This document shows, piece after piece, positions 1-12,319 of a DNA stretch of 64,000 nt. The notes beneath the pieces are model-generated. The model was not told the origin of the DNA and searched no databases. It was given only the letters and a program-made list of their open reading frames with translations. The translations under genes were made by a program, and so were the position numbers. The stretch comes from Nageia nagi (taxonomy: Eukaryota > Pinophyta), in NCBI GenBank assembly GCA_050084985.1, contig JBITNC010000001.1, positions 558,001 to 622,000 of the forward strand, given 5' to 3'. The number at the start of each line of letters is the position of its first letter. Positions within the stretch are counted from its first letter, which is position 1.

Positions 1-1163
1 CTTTTCTATTTTTTTAATTTTTCCATGATTTGATGGAGCTACACTTGTCCAATTTGCAAACTTGAAAGATCAATCTTCTGTATAATTCCATCCTCTATGC
101 TCTCATGCTCAAAAATTTTGAATTTGAATAAAATGAGGCCCTTCAAATCCTAGGCATAGGTTTTCAAGTTTTTCTATTGCTTGAGAAAAGTTAGTAAACT
201 TAAAAAACATGGGTCTACATCCTATGAACCAATTTTATCTCTCTTTTTTTTCAATTTTTCCAAGGTGAATGTGCTTATATTTTCTTAGTCTTCATACTTA
301 TGTCTTCAATTTTCTTATCTAAATTTTGAGAAATTTTGGTGCATTTTCATAGCTATCCTTAATTTCTCTTTTCTATTTTTTCTCTCTAGGGAGGTGTGTT
401 TCTTTAATTTGAGGTGAAATACTTTCCCAATTGAAATGATTAAAAGAACAATTTGATGTAGAATCTAATTTTGCACACTCCCATGCTTGAAATTTCATAT
501 TTTGAGTAAATTTAGGCACACCTTTTCCTAGACATAGGATTTCAAAGTTTTCCCAAGCTTGAGAAAATGTAGAGAACCTTGAAAATGTGTGCCTAACTTG
601 CCTTATCATAGTTTTGTTTATTTTTTAAATTTCCAAGGCTAAACCTTAATATTTTTGCAAGGGATTCAAAAGGATATAATTACATTTATTTTCCAACTTG
701 TGTAAAAAATAAAAATTCCATGTAATATTAATTCCACATTTCTTGGAGGCCTTAAGATCTCAATCTCTTCACTTGGCCCCCGATGGAGCATCTATGGTCA
801 AAATTGAAAATTTTTAATTCTAAAAGTGCTTAAATTTGGATTATCCATAACCCTATACCATCAAAATCATCAATTAATCTAAATCTATATCATGAATCTA
901 CCATTGCAGGCACCTACTTGGTCACTTGATCATCCTAGATGAACCTTGGTTTGGTGCTTGATCATATTGAATTCTCTATTGAGCCTTCATTGAATAATTT
1001 CCTCATATCATCCATGATAATATTCCTTGATAATGCCTTTGAATTATCTCTTAATCCATTTGTACCATCTCATCTTATGATCCATGTCCATCCTAGATCA
1101 CCAAATTTGCAAAAATGGGTCCCCAAAATGTTGCATCTTGGGGTGTATTGTGTAGGCACAATA
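1..1163 (-). repeat. Partial long gypsy LTR, reverse orientation (LTR A)
   Basis: Read on the minus strand, the segment begins near 1163 with TATTGTGCCTACACAATAC, then CCCC and a palindromic stretch ending TTTTGGGGACCC. This is the start box shared with LTRs at 34123, 43352, 50558 (reverse) and 58040. The first base pair is degenerate (TA for TG). Inside are loose repeats of roughly 380 bp: a block with cctaggcataggttttcaag near 150 recurs with cctagacataggatttcaaa near 520, each followed by a gcttgagaaaa motif. Gag and protease remnants of a minus-strand gypsy element lie at higher coordinates, so this would be that element's 3' LTR, cut by the window edge. The box is clear; the pairing is inferred. 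Confidence 0.6.
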
Positions 1164-2125
1164 GATATCATATACACAGACTTCAAGGAAATGATTCTTT
1201 ATTGAATTTAAAATGATTATTATTTCATTATTTCATGGAAATGACTAAAGTTAAACTAGTTTCATTGTATTGTAACAAATATGCTTATTATTTCATGCAA
1301 TTATGTTCTTATGCATAATAATGCATCTAATCATGATTTTTTAATTTATTTTTGACATTATAGAGAAAAGAGGGATAATTATTTATATTTAAAACAAATA
1401 CACTTCTCTATTTTAAATATTTTGATATAAATAATAATATATGTTTTTTATTTTGATATTATTTATGATATATTATCTTATCATGTTGACATGCAAATTA
1501 TCTCATGTTATTTTCTTCTTTTATGGTATAAGGATCAATAGAGCACTAAGAGAGCTAGCTTGGGGCAAGATGAGACTATCCTATTAAAAAAGAGGAGAAT
1601 AAATCATATATCATATCATATCTTGGTCTTGAGAGTGCTCATAATACTTTTCTTACTTGTATCTTTTGGTACTACCTATCAAGACTACTCATATCCAAGA
1701 CCAAATGTTCTCTTAATTTATCTTAAATTTGTAGGGAAATATAATATACCTTCTTCATTCCTACCTAAACCTTTTCACTTAAATAATATTTTTGTAAGCA
1801 ATTATTCAATGAAATTAGTATACATATTTACCTCATATAGATGCAAATTCACTTTATTCTTTTTGGCTTCTATTTTAGACAATTCTAGTTCATATTCTTA
1901 TGCTTTCTTAGGGACTAAAATAGGTGGTTACTTCAATTTCAAATATTTACATAAAATACTTTCTCCTTATATAATATCTTCATTCTCAACCTCTTCCATA
2001 TGTTGATGCCTCAAGGTGCATTGGTGTACTACTTCTGACAAAAGAAAATCTTAATTTCTAAAGCTTTACAATATACCAACATCATCAAAGTGATACATAC
2101 CAAAATCAACCTCTATGATAATATC
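1164..2125. other. Decayed interior of gypsy element; no gene
   Basis: AT-rich sequence between the LTR A start and the protease remnant, where pol would be expected. I could not recognise RT, RNase H or integrase, so pol appears deleted or decayed beyond reading. A 148-codon plus-strand frame at 1560-2006 resembles nothing I know. The stretch around 1500-1700 resembles 41720-41900 (shared gagcactaag/gagtgctaag and ctacctatcaa blocks), so it belongs to a dispersed repeat. Confidence 0.4.
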
Positions 2126-2129
2126 TAAT

Positions 2130-2420
2130 TCTTATACTTTTATTTATTGTACTATTTTAGTAATAGGAACTATGTTTCCTTGTACAAGATGCACAAGCTC
2201 AAATAGTTTTTCATCTACCCTAATGGTAATAGTATATCCTCCATTATCAAACTTTAGGCACCTATGCAAAGTAGATGAAACTATCTTCATGTGATACAAT
2301 CATGGACTTCTTGGTAGTAAGTTATACAAAAGATTAACTTGGAACATATAACACTTGATATTCATTATTTTAGGCCCTATCTAAATTGGCAATGTAACTA
2401 CTCCTATACATTGCTTTTCA
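2130..2420 (-). pseudogene. Gypsy retropepsin remnant
   Basis: Read in reverse from about 2400, one frame gives a stretch resembling the C-terminal half of the gypsy aspartic protease domain. It contains YNLLPRSP followed by LYHMKIVSSTLHRCLKF and then GGYTITI. The family consensus is YNLLLGRPWL, then a short spacer, then STLHQKIKF. A stop interrupts the Pro-Trp position and no catalytic DSG motif could be placed upstream. It follows the gag remnant on the same strand in the expected order gag then protease. Clearly nonfunctional. Confidence 0.55.
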
Positions 2421-2949
2421 AAACTATCAAACTCTTTAATCATCATGTTATTTTTCTTGATTCAACTTAATGCTTGAAGAAACTTTTACAATAAATCTAT
2501 GGAGCATATATTCATATTTTTAATACCTTATGTTATTTATTTTCAATAACTTTCTAAATATTTTTACTTCTATATACAATGTTAGATATTTTTCCACTAC
2601 ATCACCATTAGGAATCTTCTCATCTTTAAAACCAACCATATTTACTTAAGGACTAGACTCTAATAATTCTAAAAATTACTAATAGAGACATTGGCATCTA
2701 CCTAATTGTTTCTTAAAACGCCCATAAAATCATCTCTATAAGCTTTAAATTATTACAACAATTCCAATAAACTTATTTTTGCAAGATTTATTTGAAGTTA
2801 ATATTTAATGTTAAATGTTTAAGGTTCCTTCAACAATTATATCTCTAGCCCATGGCAAGATGTATGGGTCCTTTAGGTCTTCCATGTTATGCATTGGTGT
2901 ACAAATCCTCTATAAAAATAATATTCACTTTGTTGGTTCTAATGGACCT

Positions 2950-3990
2950 ACTTCTTTTGTTATGTAGGTCACCTTACCTTCATCTAATTATTTATGAAGC
3001 TACTTTCTCAATATAGTGCAATCATTGGTTTCGTGTCCTTTAACTTAATCATACACACAATAAGACTGAGCATCATACTAATCATGTTTAGGATCATTCT
3101 CTTACAATTATTTTGTAGGTGTTGCATGAATCAAATATTTTTTTGCATGATCTCTATACATGATGTATTCATCCACAAACAAATTAAATATACTATCTTT
3201 TGAATATAATTGGATTGGATTTTGATTTTCTTTAGGCCTATCAACTGCAATAACTTGCTTGGATTCTTTTTTGAGATAAATTTTATTTACATCTTTTGAA
3301 GTAGCTACATACTTTGAGTCTCCAATTTCTACTGATACTTTATCTTTGCAAAGTTTTTTGTAAGTCATATCCTTGGAATATAGATCCATGTAATCAATAA
3401 CTTCTATTTTAAGATAGGAATGATGTTATCTATAAACATGAAAGTGGCTTATTTTTCTTCCATTTTCCCTACCATCATGCTTCAAAAATTTTGAAACCTT
3501 TTTACGATATTATCTAATATTTCATGAAGCTTTTGGAACATATTAACAAATTGCTCATAAAATTAATAAATGCTTGAGGAAGTATAAAATACCACTTTAA
3601 TGGATCTCCCTTCAATTTCATAGGGCAATACTTGTCCATAAAATTATGATTCACCCCAAACTTCAACTCAAACTTCATTTTAAAGAACCTCACATAATGC
3701 ATAGGATATCCTTCACCTACATACATCTCAAATATTAACTACTCATTTTAGTGCTTAAGGATTATCGTATTGTAATATCAATATAAAAAGGGCTTGAATC
3801 CTTAACAACATTGAATGCTTTATCTCCCTTTATCTAACCTTTAAGGTCCTCAACTTGCTTTGGAAAATCTTCTCATGGAGTGGAAGCCCCACTTTCATTG
3901 CTATTGTTACATTGATGCCTTTGCTCAATAAAATTCATGAATGCTTAAAAATTTTCAAATGTTGTTTTTATCTTGGGATTCATTTTTGAA
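2950..3990 (-). pseudogene. Gypsy gag (Retrotrans_gag) remnant
   Basis: The best-preserved part is 3514-3726 on the minus strand. It contains MHYVRFFKMKFELKFG, then MKLKGDPLKWYFILPQAF, matching the Retrotrans_gag core in which a helical segment is followed by L.G.A..WY and a Trp-rich region. A frameshift then moves the reading to a neighbouring frame (EQFVNMFQKLHEIL), where the domain normally ends. Downstream, 3108-3389 holds a lysine-rich stretch that may be the nucleocapsid-proximal region. Several stops and frameshifts show it is dead. It sits upstream, in minus orientation, of the protease remnant. Confidence 0.6.
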
Positions 3991-4039
3991 ACACTTTATA
4001 TTACAATATTAGTCCTATCCAAAAACCCTATATTTTTTA

Positions 4040-4080
4040 ATACAACTAGTGGAAACAAGTCGCAGTGTAAAAATGTTGGA
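4040..4080 (-). other. Possible LTR end and primer-binding site of the minus-strand gypsy element
   Basis: On the minus strand the sequence reads gaatccaaca, then a T-run, then ACACTGCGACTTG. Many Tat/Athila-type elements have an LTR ending in ACA followed within a few bases by a primer-binding site. The position just upstream of gag is right, but I could not match the site to a specific tRNA. Confidence 0.3.
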
Positions 4081-5050
4081 TTCACCAATTTGTTGATAGA
4101 AAAAATTGATTTAATTATATTTAAAACCAATTAATTTAAAATTAATTATAATAAATAATAAAGATAATAAAATAACAATAAATGAAAATTTTAATACACT
4201 AGATCTAGCTCTTGACATAATAAAATCTGAATATAAATTATTACAAACATATTGTTTGCTTTCATTATATCAATTGCAACCTAGAATTGACCTTCATAGG
4301 ATCTAGATGAATCACTCCCCACATTAGAACCTCCTTTTGTGCCATGTATAGTGCATTGACCTATAATAGAGCATTGATGCATAATAATTTATCGTTATAC
4401 GATTGTCCACCCTCAAGTCCTTTGAATTCATGTTCATCATCAAGGTCACTTATTAAGCTTATCAAACCTAAATACAATAGTATGAATAAGGAATGCAATA
4501 ATAAATTAGGGCATAAATACAAACTTTATAGGTGACATCAAGTGAAACTAAGCATATAATGTAATATAATTAATCACAATCTAGATATGATCAATGTCAC
4601 ATAATTCTTCCCTTAAATAAATGAGAGGTTCCACCATTGGCCAAGACACCTTGTTATCTAATGTTCCTTGGACCTATCACTAAAAGGATATAAAGGAGGG
4701 AAATTTCACTTTATTCTATAAATATAAAAAAATAAATAATTAATTTAATTTAATAGTTATATACATAAAATATGATTTTTAATTAAATAAAAATTGAATT
4801 TATGAGTTAACATGCAAGGAGAGTATAATTCCCCATGGTTGGTTTGAAATTATGGCACACATTTTTGGATGATGCATTTTCTTGATTTTAAATGAGTACA
4901 TTAAAGTTCTTTATTGAATACAAAAGATAATTCAACTTATTTCCTAATTAATTATTGATAATATTAAGAATGGATACTTACCTATTTTCAACATAACCAT
5001 ATACCATGAGAGTATATTGTAATGAGATTCTAACTAATAGATGAATTGAA
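4081..5050. other. AT-rich stretch without recognisable gene
   Basis: If the LTR end at about 4074 is real, this would be the 3' part of the 5' LTR of the minus-strand gypsy element. I see no TATA box or LTR start box to confirm it. The 63-codon frame at 4344-4535 looks random. Confidence 0.3.
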
Positions 5051-5824
5051 ATTGTTATTATTTCCTCTTCCATTATTTTTTATCTTTTTTCTTCTTCTTA
5101 TTGTTCTTAATCTTATTCAATTGCATTACTTATGCATAATATGGTGCATTTGTATCCTTCATTATATTTGAATCACATCCAAAGAAAATTGATTTAGCTC
5201 TACATTCTTCCACGTTTCTTCTTAACCTCCAAATTATTTTCTCTTCTCCTTATACTTTCCACAATTTTTTTAAGGGTGGTTGGTATTTGGTTCCAAGTTT
5301 TGCTTCAATATTTTTTACTTTGATAAGTGGTTCTTTCCAAGTTTGAGGTTCAAACATATTACTTCCCAGTATTCTCCATGAGTCTTTAAAGAAATGGGGA
5401 CAATATTGACTCCCTTTTAACATTATACATTATATTAACTAATTTGATAAATTGAGAATTAATTTATTCCATGAAACTTGTCTATCAAGGAAAATTTAAT
5501 GGATGAATTAGCGAATCAAGGATATAATTATGAATTTTCACTTTTTGATTTGGCTAGTATAGGGCATGGTGGGTCCAACCTTAGCACCAAAATTTTATAA
5601 AAAAATATTATATTTTTAACCCATGTAGCCAACCTTTCAGTACAATTTCAAATATATTATCCCTTTTCCTAAACTTAATTTAGTTCATTCATCTTGAAAT
5701 TATATAAAAAAAAATCTCACCTAAATAGTCAATTATAGGTCAACATATATATACATATCAAAATCTCCCATTTGGATGATACCATGCCATCAAACCATAA
5801 CATTGAAACTATATTTCATCTATA

Positions 5825-6592
5825 GCTAGGTTGAAAGCATTTTCCTTGCATCTAGGTTGAAAGCATTTCCTCTATTTTTCAAGTTGAAAGCATTTCCTCT
5901 GCTTCTAGGTTAGAACCATATTCTCTACAATTGGGTCAAGAGCATTTCCTCTGCAACTAGATAGGGATAATTTCCTCTATAACTAGGTAGGGAGCATTTC
6001 CTCTATAGTTAGGTAGGGAGCATTTCCTCTATAGCTAAGTAGGGAACATTTATTTTACAACCAAGTAGGGAGCATTTCCTCTACAGCTGGGTAGGGAGCA
6101 TCTCCTCTACATTTGGGTAGAGAGAATTTTTTCTACAGTCAGGTAGGGAGCATTTCCATTGCACTCAAGTAGGGAGCATTTCTTCTACAATTAGGTAGGG
6201 AGCATTTTCTCTAAACCAAGGTAGGGATCATTTCTTCTACAACTGAGTAGGGAGCATTTCCTCTACACTTGGGTAGGGAGCATTTCTTTTGCAACCAAGT
6301 AGGGAGCATTTTCTTTGCATTCAAGTAGAGAGAATTTCTTCTACAACTAGCTTTGTAGCTAGCTAGGGAGCATTTCCTTTGTAGTTAGGTAGGGAGCATT
6401 TCCTTTGTAGTCAAGTAGGGATCATTTCTTCTACATTCAGGTAGGGAGCATTTCCTTTACAACCAAGTAGGGAGCATTTCCTTTGCAAGTGAGTAGGGAT
6501 CATTTCCTCTACAGAGGGTAGGGAGAATTTCATCTGCAACCAAGTAGGGAACATTTCTTTGGCATTTGAGTCGGGAGCATTTTCCTACATAT
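5825..6592 (+). repeat. 26-bp minisatellite, about 29 copies
   Basis: A tandem array with unit close to aggtagggagcatttcctct plus six variable bases, so a 26-bp period. Successive units in the centre differ mainly in those six bases (atagtt, atagct, acaacc, acagct). Left-end copies carry a variant in which aggtaggg is replaced by aggttgaaa. Right-end copies have more substitutions, ending near a gtcgggagcattttcctac unit. No open frame runs through it. Confidence 0.9.
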
Positions 6593-7215
6593 AGTATGTA
6601 ACTTCAAATGTATGCTTAGGGCTTATTTTTTGAGCAAAATGGATCATGTAACCACTCATTGGAAAGAGTTTTTTATGATCTTTCCAATGGTGTATCATTT
6701 TTACCCATTGTATATCTATAGAAAAATTTATGGACAATTGTGTATAATTTGAAGCTTAAAAAATACATCAACCATTTTCAAAAGGCCATAATGTTTTCTA
6801 GAGATATCTAATGGGTGAAATGATACACCATTAGAAAGTTCATAAAAAACCCTTTCCAACTAGTGGTTACATGAACCATTTTTCTTGAAAAATAAGTCTA
6901 AAGCATGGATTTGAATTTTCCTACTAGAGCATCAGTTGCATTTTCCTATAGTCAATTTGACTGCATTTTTCTACATCAGGTAGGAAACTTCAAATCAATT
7001 CTTTAGACTCATTTTTTTAGCAAAATGGGTCATGTAACCACTCATTGAAAAATATTTTCATAAACTTTCCAATGGTGTATCATTCCCCCCATTAGATGTA
7101 TCTAGAAAAAGTTATGGCCTTTTGAAAATGGTTGTTCTATTTTTCAAGCTTCAAATTATACACCATTGCCCATAACTTTTTCTACAAACATCTAATGGGT
7201 AAAAAACATTCTATA
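6593..7215. repeat. Alternating inverted repeat, four related arms
   Basis: Arm 1 (about 6600-6760) contains catgtaaccactcattggaa, then tttccaatggtgtatcat, then acccattgtatatct. Arm 2 (about 6765-6920) is its inverted copy, read as ggccataatg, aatgggtgaaatgatacacc, agtggttacatgaacc. Arm 3 (about 6975-7140) returns to direct orientation (catgtaaccactcattg, ccaatggtgtatcattc). Arm 4 (7136-7210) is inverted again but short (aattatacaccattgcccat, catctaatgggta). Adjacent arms could fold into hairpins with stems over 100 bp. Copies of the minisatellite motif (gcattttcctac) separate arms 2 and 3, linking the two structures. Confidence 0.8.
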
Positions 7216-7990
7216 GATGTTTGAGTTACAAACTTTTCACCAATTTTTTACTTCTTTTTTTTTAATTTATATAAAAATTGCCTACCTATTTATCATATTA
7301 CCATCAATTTGCCATCATTTCTAAATAAGTTTTTGGGAGATTCACTAGGATTTTATATGTCAGTTTAGGAGGGGGTCTTAAAATTTACCCTGTTGTCTAT
7401 ATATAATTAAATAATTATATATGTTCCATTATTAAAATGAAAAACATTTATACAATCCATTTTTGGAGTCCTTCACAATATTTCAACTTCAAACAAATAA
7501 CTTATCAAGCATATATTCCCAATTATGTGAGTGCTACAAGTACCCTTTTTGTTATGAAATATTATAGAGAGTAAATTTTTACTTTATTTATTTAAGCCAC
7601 TATTCTTTCAAGTGAGAGGGAACACAAAGAATTATAAGGAACATTATAACTCCTTTAATCCTTAAAGTGTCTCATTAGCTTCAAAATCAAATTTACTAGA
7701 GGAGTCATACATTTCCTTGTATAATCATATTTAGGAGTTATTACAATTTCTTTTATGATTATTTTCCTCTCTAATTATATATGTTCTTCATCCTTGATGG
7801 CCTTTCTTTCTTTTATGATTATTTTCCTTCTACAAATATTTTTCATATGTTTTTGCATTTTCTTCATTTGTTACCTTTGCACCATTGTTATTATTTGACA
7901 TAGATATTATTGCTACATTCATGGGTTGTGGGTGTAAATTATTTGGATTTTTTGAAGGGGTTTCTATTTATTTATCATGATCTCCTCATT

Positions 7991-10440
7991 AAAATAGTTG
8001 TCTGGATGTCAATGATCTTTCCCAACATGTCTTATTAGTAAGGTCCTTTCCTTCCACCAAGTATCTTAGATCTAGGCCTACCAAAGATGTTTCCAAAGAT
8101 ACATTAAGTTACAATAATTTTCAAATGGTAAATTAAATAGCATAGGTTTTTTAGTGTATTGTCTTGAATCTAGGGATAGTTCAAATCTATTGGGATGTTG
8201 TTAAATATGCATATCGTTATCACTTCCTTAATGGGAAAAGTCTCTTGATGAACAATTTGGGGGTATATACTCATTTTTACCCTATTATGGATGTGAAAAC
8301 TTCCATGGTTTGAAAAAAATTACAAAAAAATACGTAATTTTAGCTTTTATGTTGTATACAAATTTTTTAATTAAGATTGTAATATATGTAAATTTTAATA
8401 TCATAATCAATATAATCAACTAGTTAATAATAAAATACCATTTACATTTTCCAAATATAGATTGATAGGATGATAAAAGTTTGTAATAAATGAAAATGAA
8501 AAATTCCAATATTTACTTCCATTTCAAGGGATAGGTCTCCTAAATATTCAAAGATATAAATTCATAATTATCCCCATAGTAATATCCCTTATGCCTATTT
8601 TTAAGTAAATATAACTAAGGCACTAATTCATATGTTCCATAACTAACTATCCATATGATCAGGATAGATCCAATGAAATTAAAAATATATACACATGATT
8701 AACTCATGTTAGGGGAGTTGGAAAAATAAGTGAATATGAAAACTATCAAATATTAAAAGGAGAGATCTAGGTTCAAATATCCCTTTTTCAAATGTAGATG
8801 ATATGTAAAATTTGGTTGAAGGTTATTAGGCTTATTGATGTGGATAAGGTTGGGTGTGACTCCTAAGTGAATTTAATGGAAGAGAACTTAATTAATACAT
8901 AATCTAATTCCATGTAATAAATATATAAGGGTGTACCTTTGACAAAAAAAAAATTATGTACATGATAATCACATTCCATATCTTCTAACTTATTGAAATA
9001 TCCTTATACATGCTAAAAATTTCCTTTATCAGTCAAGAAAGATAATTAAGTTTGTAGAAAAATCATGGGTGTACAAGAGCCTTGGTAGGGGCCCTTTACC
9101 ATGGGAGAAAAAAGAAATATTAATGTTTTTAGTGTTTTTCTAAAAGGCTTATGTAAGTGGACAATGAAAGTTGAGAAAAGAAAAAGTAAGGGTTAATTCA
9201 TAGCATGTATCTAGTACCTTCTCAATAGGAAGTTATAAAGTAAGAACATATTAACGATATAAAATTTTGATTTAATTCATTTCTTTCCCACTTGAATTAG
9301 TAATGTGATTACTTTTATTTTTCTTATGTATGTATTACCAAAACCAATATGTATATTTATACCTTTTCATGTAGTTCTATATTTGAACCCAATTTCTTGA
9401 GAAATTTGATCCATGAATTCTAATACCAAGATAACCAAAAAAAGATTGCAATTTTATTATAAATCTTAATTTTATCATAAATCATATTTAAATACATAAA
9501 TGATATATAGTTATCTTCAGATAAATTTTGACAAATCTTATAGATAATTGAGTTTAAATGATGTTAAAAGACATCATCATCATCATTATCACTTAAAACC
9601 CTTTTGTAAGAGTTAATTTTCCTATGGGATTCATTTGACAATCTCGATGAAAATAATAATCATCAATGTTTTATTGCTAGCAATTATCAACCACTATACA
9701 TTCCTTAAGATCCTGGAAGATATAGTTGAAATATTTAGCATCATGGTTGATTTTGGTATTGGTGCAATACTTTACAACAAATTAAAAGAAAAGAAAAAAG
9801 AGTGATGGAAAAATGTTGAAGAGATCTTATCATTTTTTATTAAGTTAGGATGTTATGACATCAAACTCAATATACAATCACTAGGTGTAAAACCTAATCA
9901 TAAATACCATCTCCATCTTCCACCTTTGTGATGACCCTATTATGAAATAGAGGATTGTTTTAGTATATAGGAAAATATGATAGAGGTACTACAAGCAATT
10001 ATTATGACCACATAATATTCAAACATGCTAAGGTAACCAAAAAAAACAAAGAGAAAAACTAACAATGGAGAAGTCTTACTTGGATTTGATTTCTAGGTTT
10101 CAAAGTAGAGCATAGAGATGATATAGGAAATCATGGAAAAAATATATAAGAGAAAGGTGGATTTGATTTGCAGTTCAACAAATATAGGAGTCACTCCATA
10201 AGGTGGTATGGATTATATAACTTCTTACATTAACATTAGACAAGCCTATTATTAAAGACTTTATGACACATTGGGAGAGTAGAAGATCCTAACATGTAAA
10301 TTATTGGGTATTAGGTTGACTTCAAAAAAATAAAAATGTATTTACAAATTCATGATGGAAGCACATTTTGATTCTATAAAATATTAATGAAAAAAAATAT
10401 AATAAGGAACATACCTGTGCATAGTTCAAGTATTAGTGAA
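7991..10440. other. AT-rich intergenic sequence
   Basis: Read in all frames and on both strands. No frame with a recognisable motif, no tRNA-like structure and no clean repeat array. Probably old transposon debris. Confidence 0.5.
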
Positions 10441-11580
10441 TCTTCTAAAAGATCTGAGACATCTTTAAGTTTAGGAAAGGAGAATGCAACAAAACTAGGT
10501 TAGGGGCATAAGGAAAGAGTTACACTCTTGGAATCTATAGTTGGCACATTGATTGCAAGGGAGACTAGGAGTATGATTAAAAATAAAAAAGCTAAAACTG
10601 GTCCCAAGCAAAAAGGGGATTGTATAGATGCCAGTTTCATGGGGAACAATAGTGCCTCTAAAGAAGAGCTTAGTCAAGGATTCCAAGGAGAAAGGGGATT
10701 TGATGGGAGAAATTAGACCCAACTCTTCTTTCAAGAAGAGTGATATCCAAATGATCAATTTGGAGAGTAGATAACCCTAGCAAAATTTAGAATAAGAGAG
10801 ATTGGTTATCTCCTATATAGAACAAAAACTATCACTAAGGAGCCAGATTAGGAGCAACATCAACCAAAGTCAATTATAGAGACTTATGAAGCTAGTGAGA
10901 AGGAAACTATGGAGGCAGTTGAGAAGACTAAAATAATCATCCCCATATCAGAGAAGGCTATGAGAAGAAAACCAAGGAAAAATTTAAGTAACAAAATTCA
11001 TAATGAAATGTTTGCTGAAGCAATTAGTAGGAAAGGGAACACATTATTATATTTGAGGAACTTGGCCCGAATGTAAGCTTTAAAGAAGTAATGCTTAAGA
11101 AAACCTACATCATGTTCTATAAAATTAATTTTGAAGAGAAAAGTTTATTGGCTAATAACTAGAGTAACATCAAGATAGAGAAAAATGTATCAAATAACAT
11201 GGACCAGTGTTTTAAAGAAGATAAGTGTTAAGATAGAATGTGTTGTCTAACCAAATGGTGTTACAAGTTTCTTGTGGTTTCGCCTTCTAGATACTATGTG
11301 GTAGTAAGCTATAGTAGCAAATAGTAGTTGAAATTTTTACTAATCCTTCTATAATACCTAGCCTCTTCATAGGTTCTTGTTATGTTACTATGTATGTTTA
11401 ATAGAGTCTTTTGGTTTCTAATTTAATAGTTTTAAGTGACCCACTATGCATATGGATTCTTAGATAGTTGATATACAAGTGTAGTTGGACATTGTGTAAA
11501 AGGTTCAAGAAGATCCTTATAGACTTCCCCTTTTTTTATTAATACAAAATTAACCCATTAATTAAAAAGAAAAAACATGA
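10441..11580 (+). pseudogene. Decayed retroposon-like coding stretch with A-rich tail
   Basis: Purine-rich sequence from 10440 to 11080 has short plus-strand frames that look coding. One around 10860-11075 is lysine/glutamate-rich and includes EASEKETMEAVEKTK and MRRKPRKNLSNKIHNEMF, ending at a TAA. About 450 bp later the stretch closes with a T-run, attaacccattaattaaaaa and an A-rich end near 11570. A coding tail, a 3' UTR and a terminal A-tract would fit a 5'-truncated LINE or similar retroposon. No RT, endonuclease or zinc knuckle is visible, so the family is not established. Confidence 0.25.
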
Positions 11581-11889
11581 GCATAGTTCACTTCACTCAA
11601 GGATTTATAATCACTTAGTATTAGTCAATGATATATAATTTATCATATACATAACTTCAATAATATGAAGGAGTTTGTGTTTTGGTATATCTTTGTAATT
11701 TTTTTTATTATTTGATGATGGTTTTCTTTGGTAGATAGATTAATGTGCTTACTTCATTTTTATGATTATTTAAGGTTTTCTAGACTAGTTTTCCTTTAAA
11801 ATCACCATGATTAAATTGAAATATCTATGTTGTAATGATGTGTTTGATTATATCAAAAAGTTACAAAAATAATGGACATTCTTCATTTT

Positions 11890-12130
11890 AGTTCCACCAT
11901 TGTAGTGAAGAATAAGGCTCCATATGGGGCTTGATATGATACAAAACTTTCATTGGTTATTTGAGTGTGTGTGTGTTTTTTGGTGTATACTCCAACAAGA
12001 TACAAAAGTTGGATTGAAATATACATGTATATTTGTAGGTTATTATGGAGCAAAACTAGCCTATAAATTATTTAAGCTCAAGACTAGGCAAATCATTATA
12101 TCCATGGATGTGAAATTTATTAGTGTGTAG
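11890..12130 (+). pseudogene. Ty1/copia integrase C-terminal scrap
   Basis: A frame ending at 12130 contains KYTCIFVGYYGAKLAYKLF followed by TRQIIISMDVKF. This is the conserved copia segment just after the integrase core (consensus KCIFVGY....KAYRLF.P.T..II.SRDVIF). A few codons upstream, PYGA..DTK..L and VCVFW match the preceding xxxHLRVFGC motif in a shifted frame. It ends 190 bp before the 5' LTR of copia element 1 and belongs to an older, separate copia copy into or beside which element 1 inserted. Confidence 0.65.
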
Positions 12131-12319
12131 AACACAATATAGTTAAAAGAGAGTTAATATGCATTGTCATCTAAGATAAGAATGAAGGAAAGAGGTTTTT
12201 ATAATCTCATTATGAAAAACAAAGCTACAATGACATCTTTTCTATGTGCTTATAAATATTTTTATAATTTCATGATATTGGCAAAATATGGCTTAAAATT
12301 AAAAAGGCTATTTTGGCAC

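Larger units (their letters stand above)
5051..7990 (-). repeat. Diverged copy of the repeat at 33190-34122, interrupted by about 1.9 kb
   Basis: Blocks at 5050-5490 align by eye with 33190-33590 (shared ttgataagtggttc/ttgataaatgtttc and a gtttgaggttcaa.cata block). Blocks at 7418-7990 align with 33600-34080 (cttcaacttcaaacaaat and the tttaagcca/aatcaaagcca region). At 33 kb the two halves are contiguous; here about 1.9 kb (roughly 5500-7415) separates them and carries the minisatellite and the inverted-repeat block. The 33-kb copy has a 111-codon minus-strand frame; here it is destroyed. Confidence 0.5.

Noticed and set aside
1560-2006. 148-codon plus-strand frame
   Set aside because: Within gypsy element interior on the opposite strand from gag and protease; composition is that of AT-rich DNA and no motif is present.
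5825-6592. Possible CRISPR-like array
   Set aside because: Repeats are contiguous with only six variable bases, imperfect, and in a plant nuclear context; it is a minisatellite.
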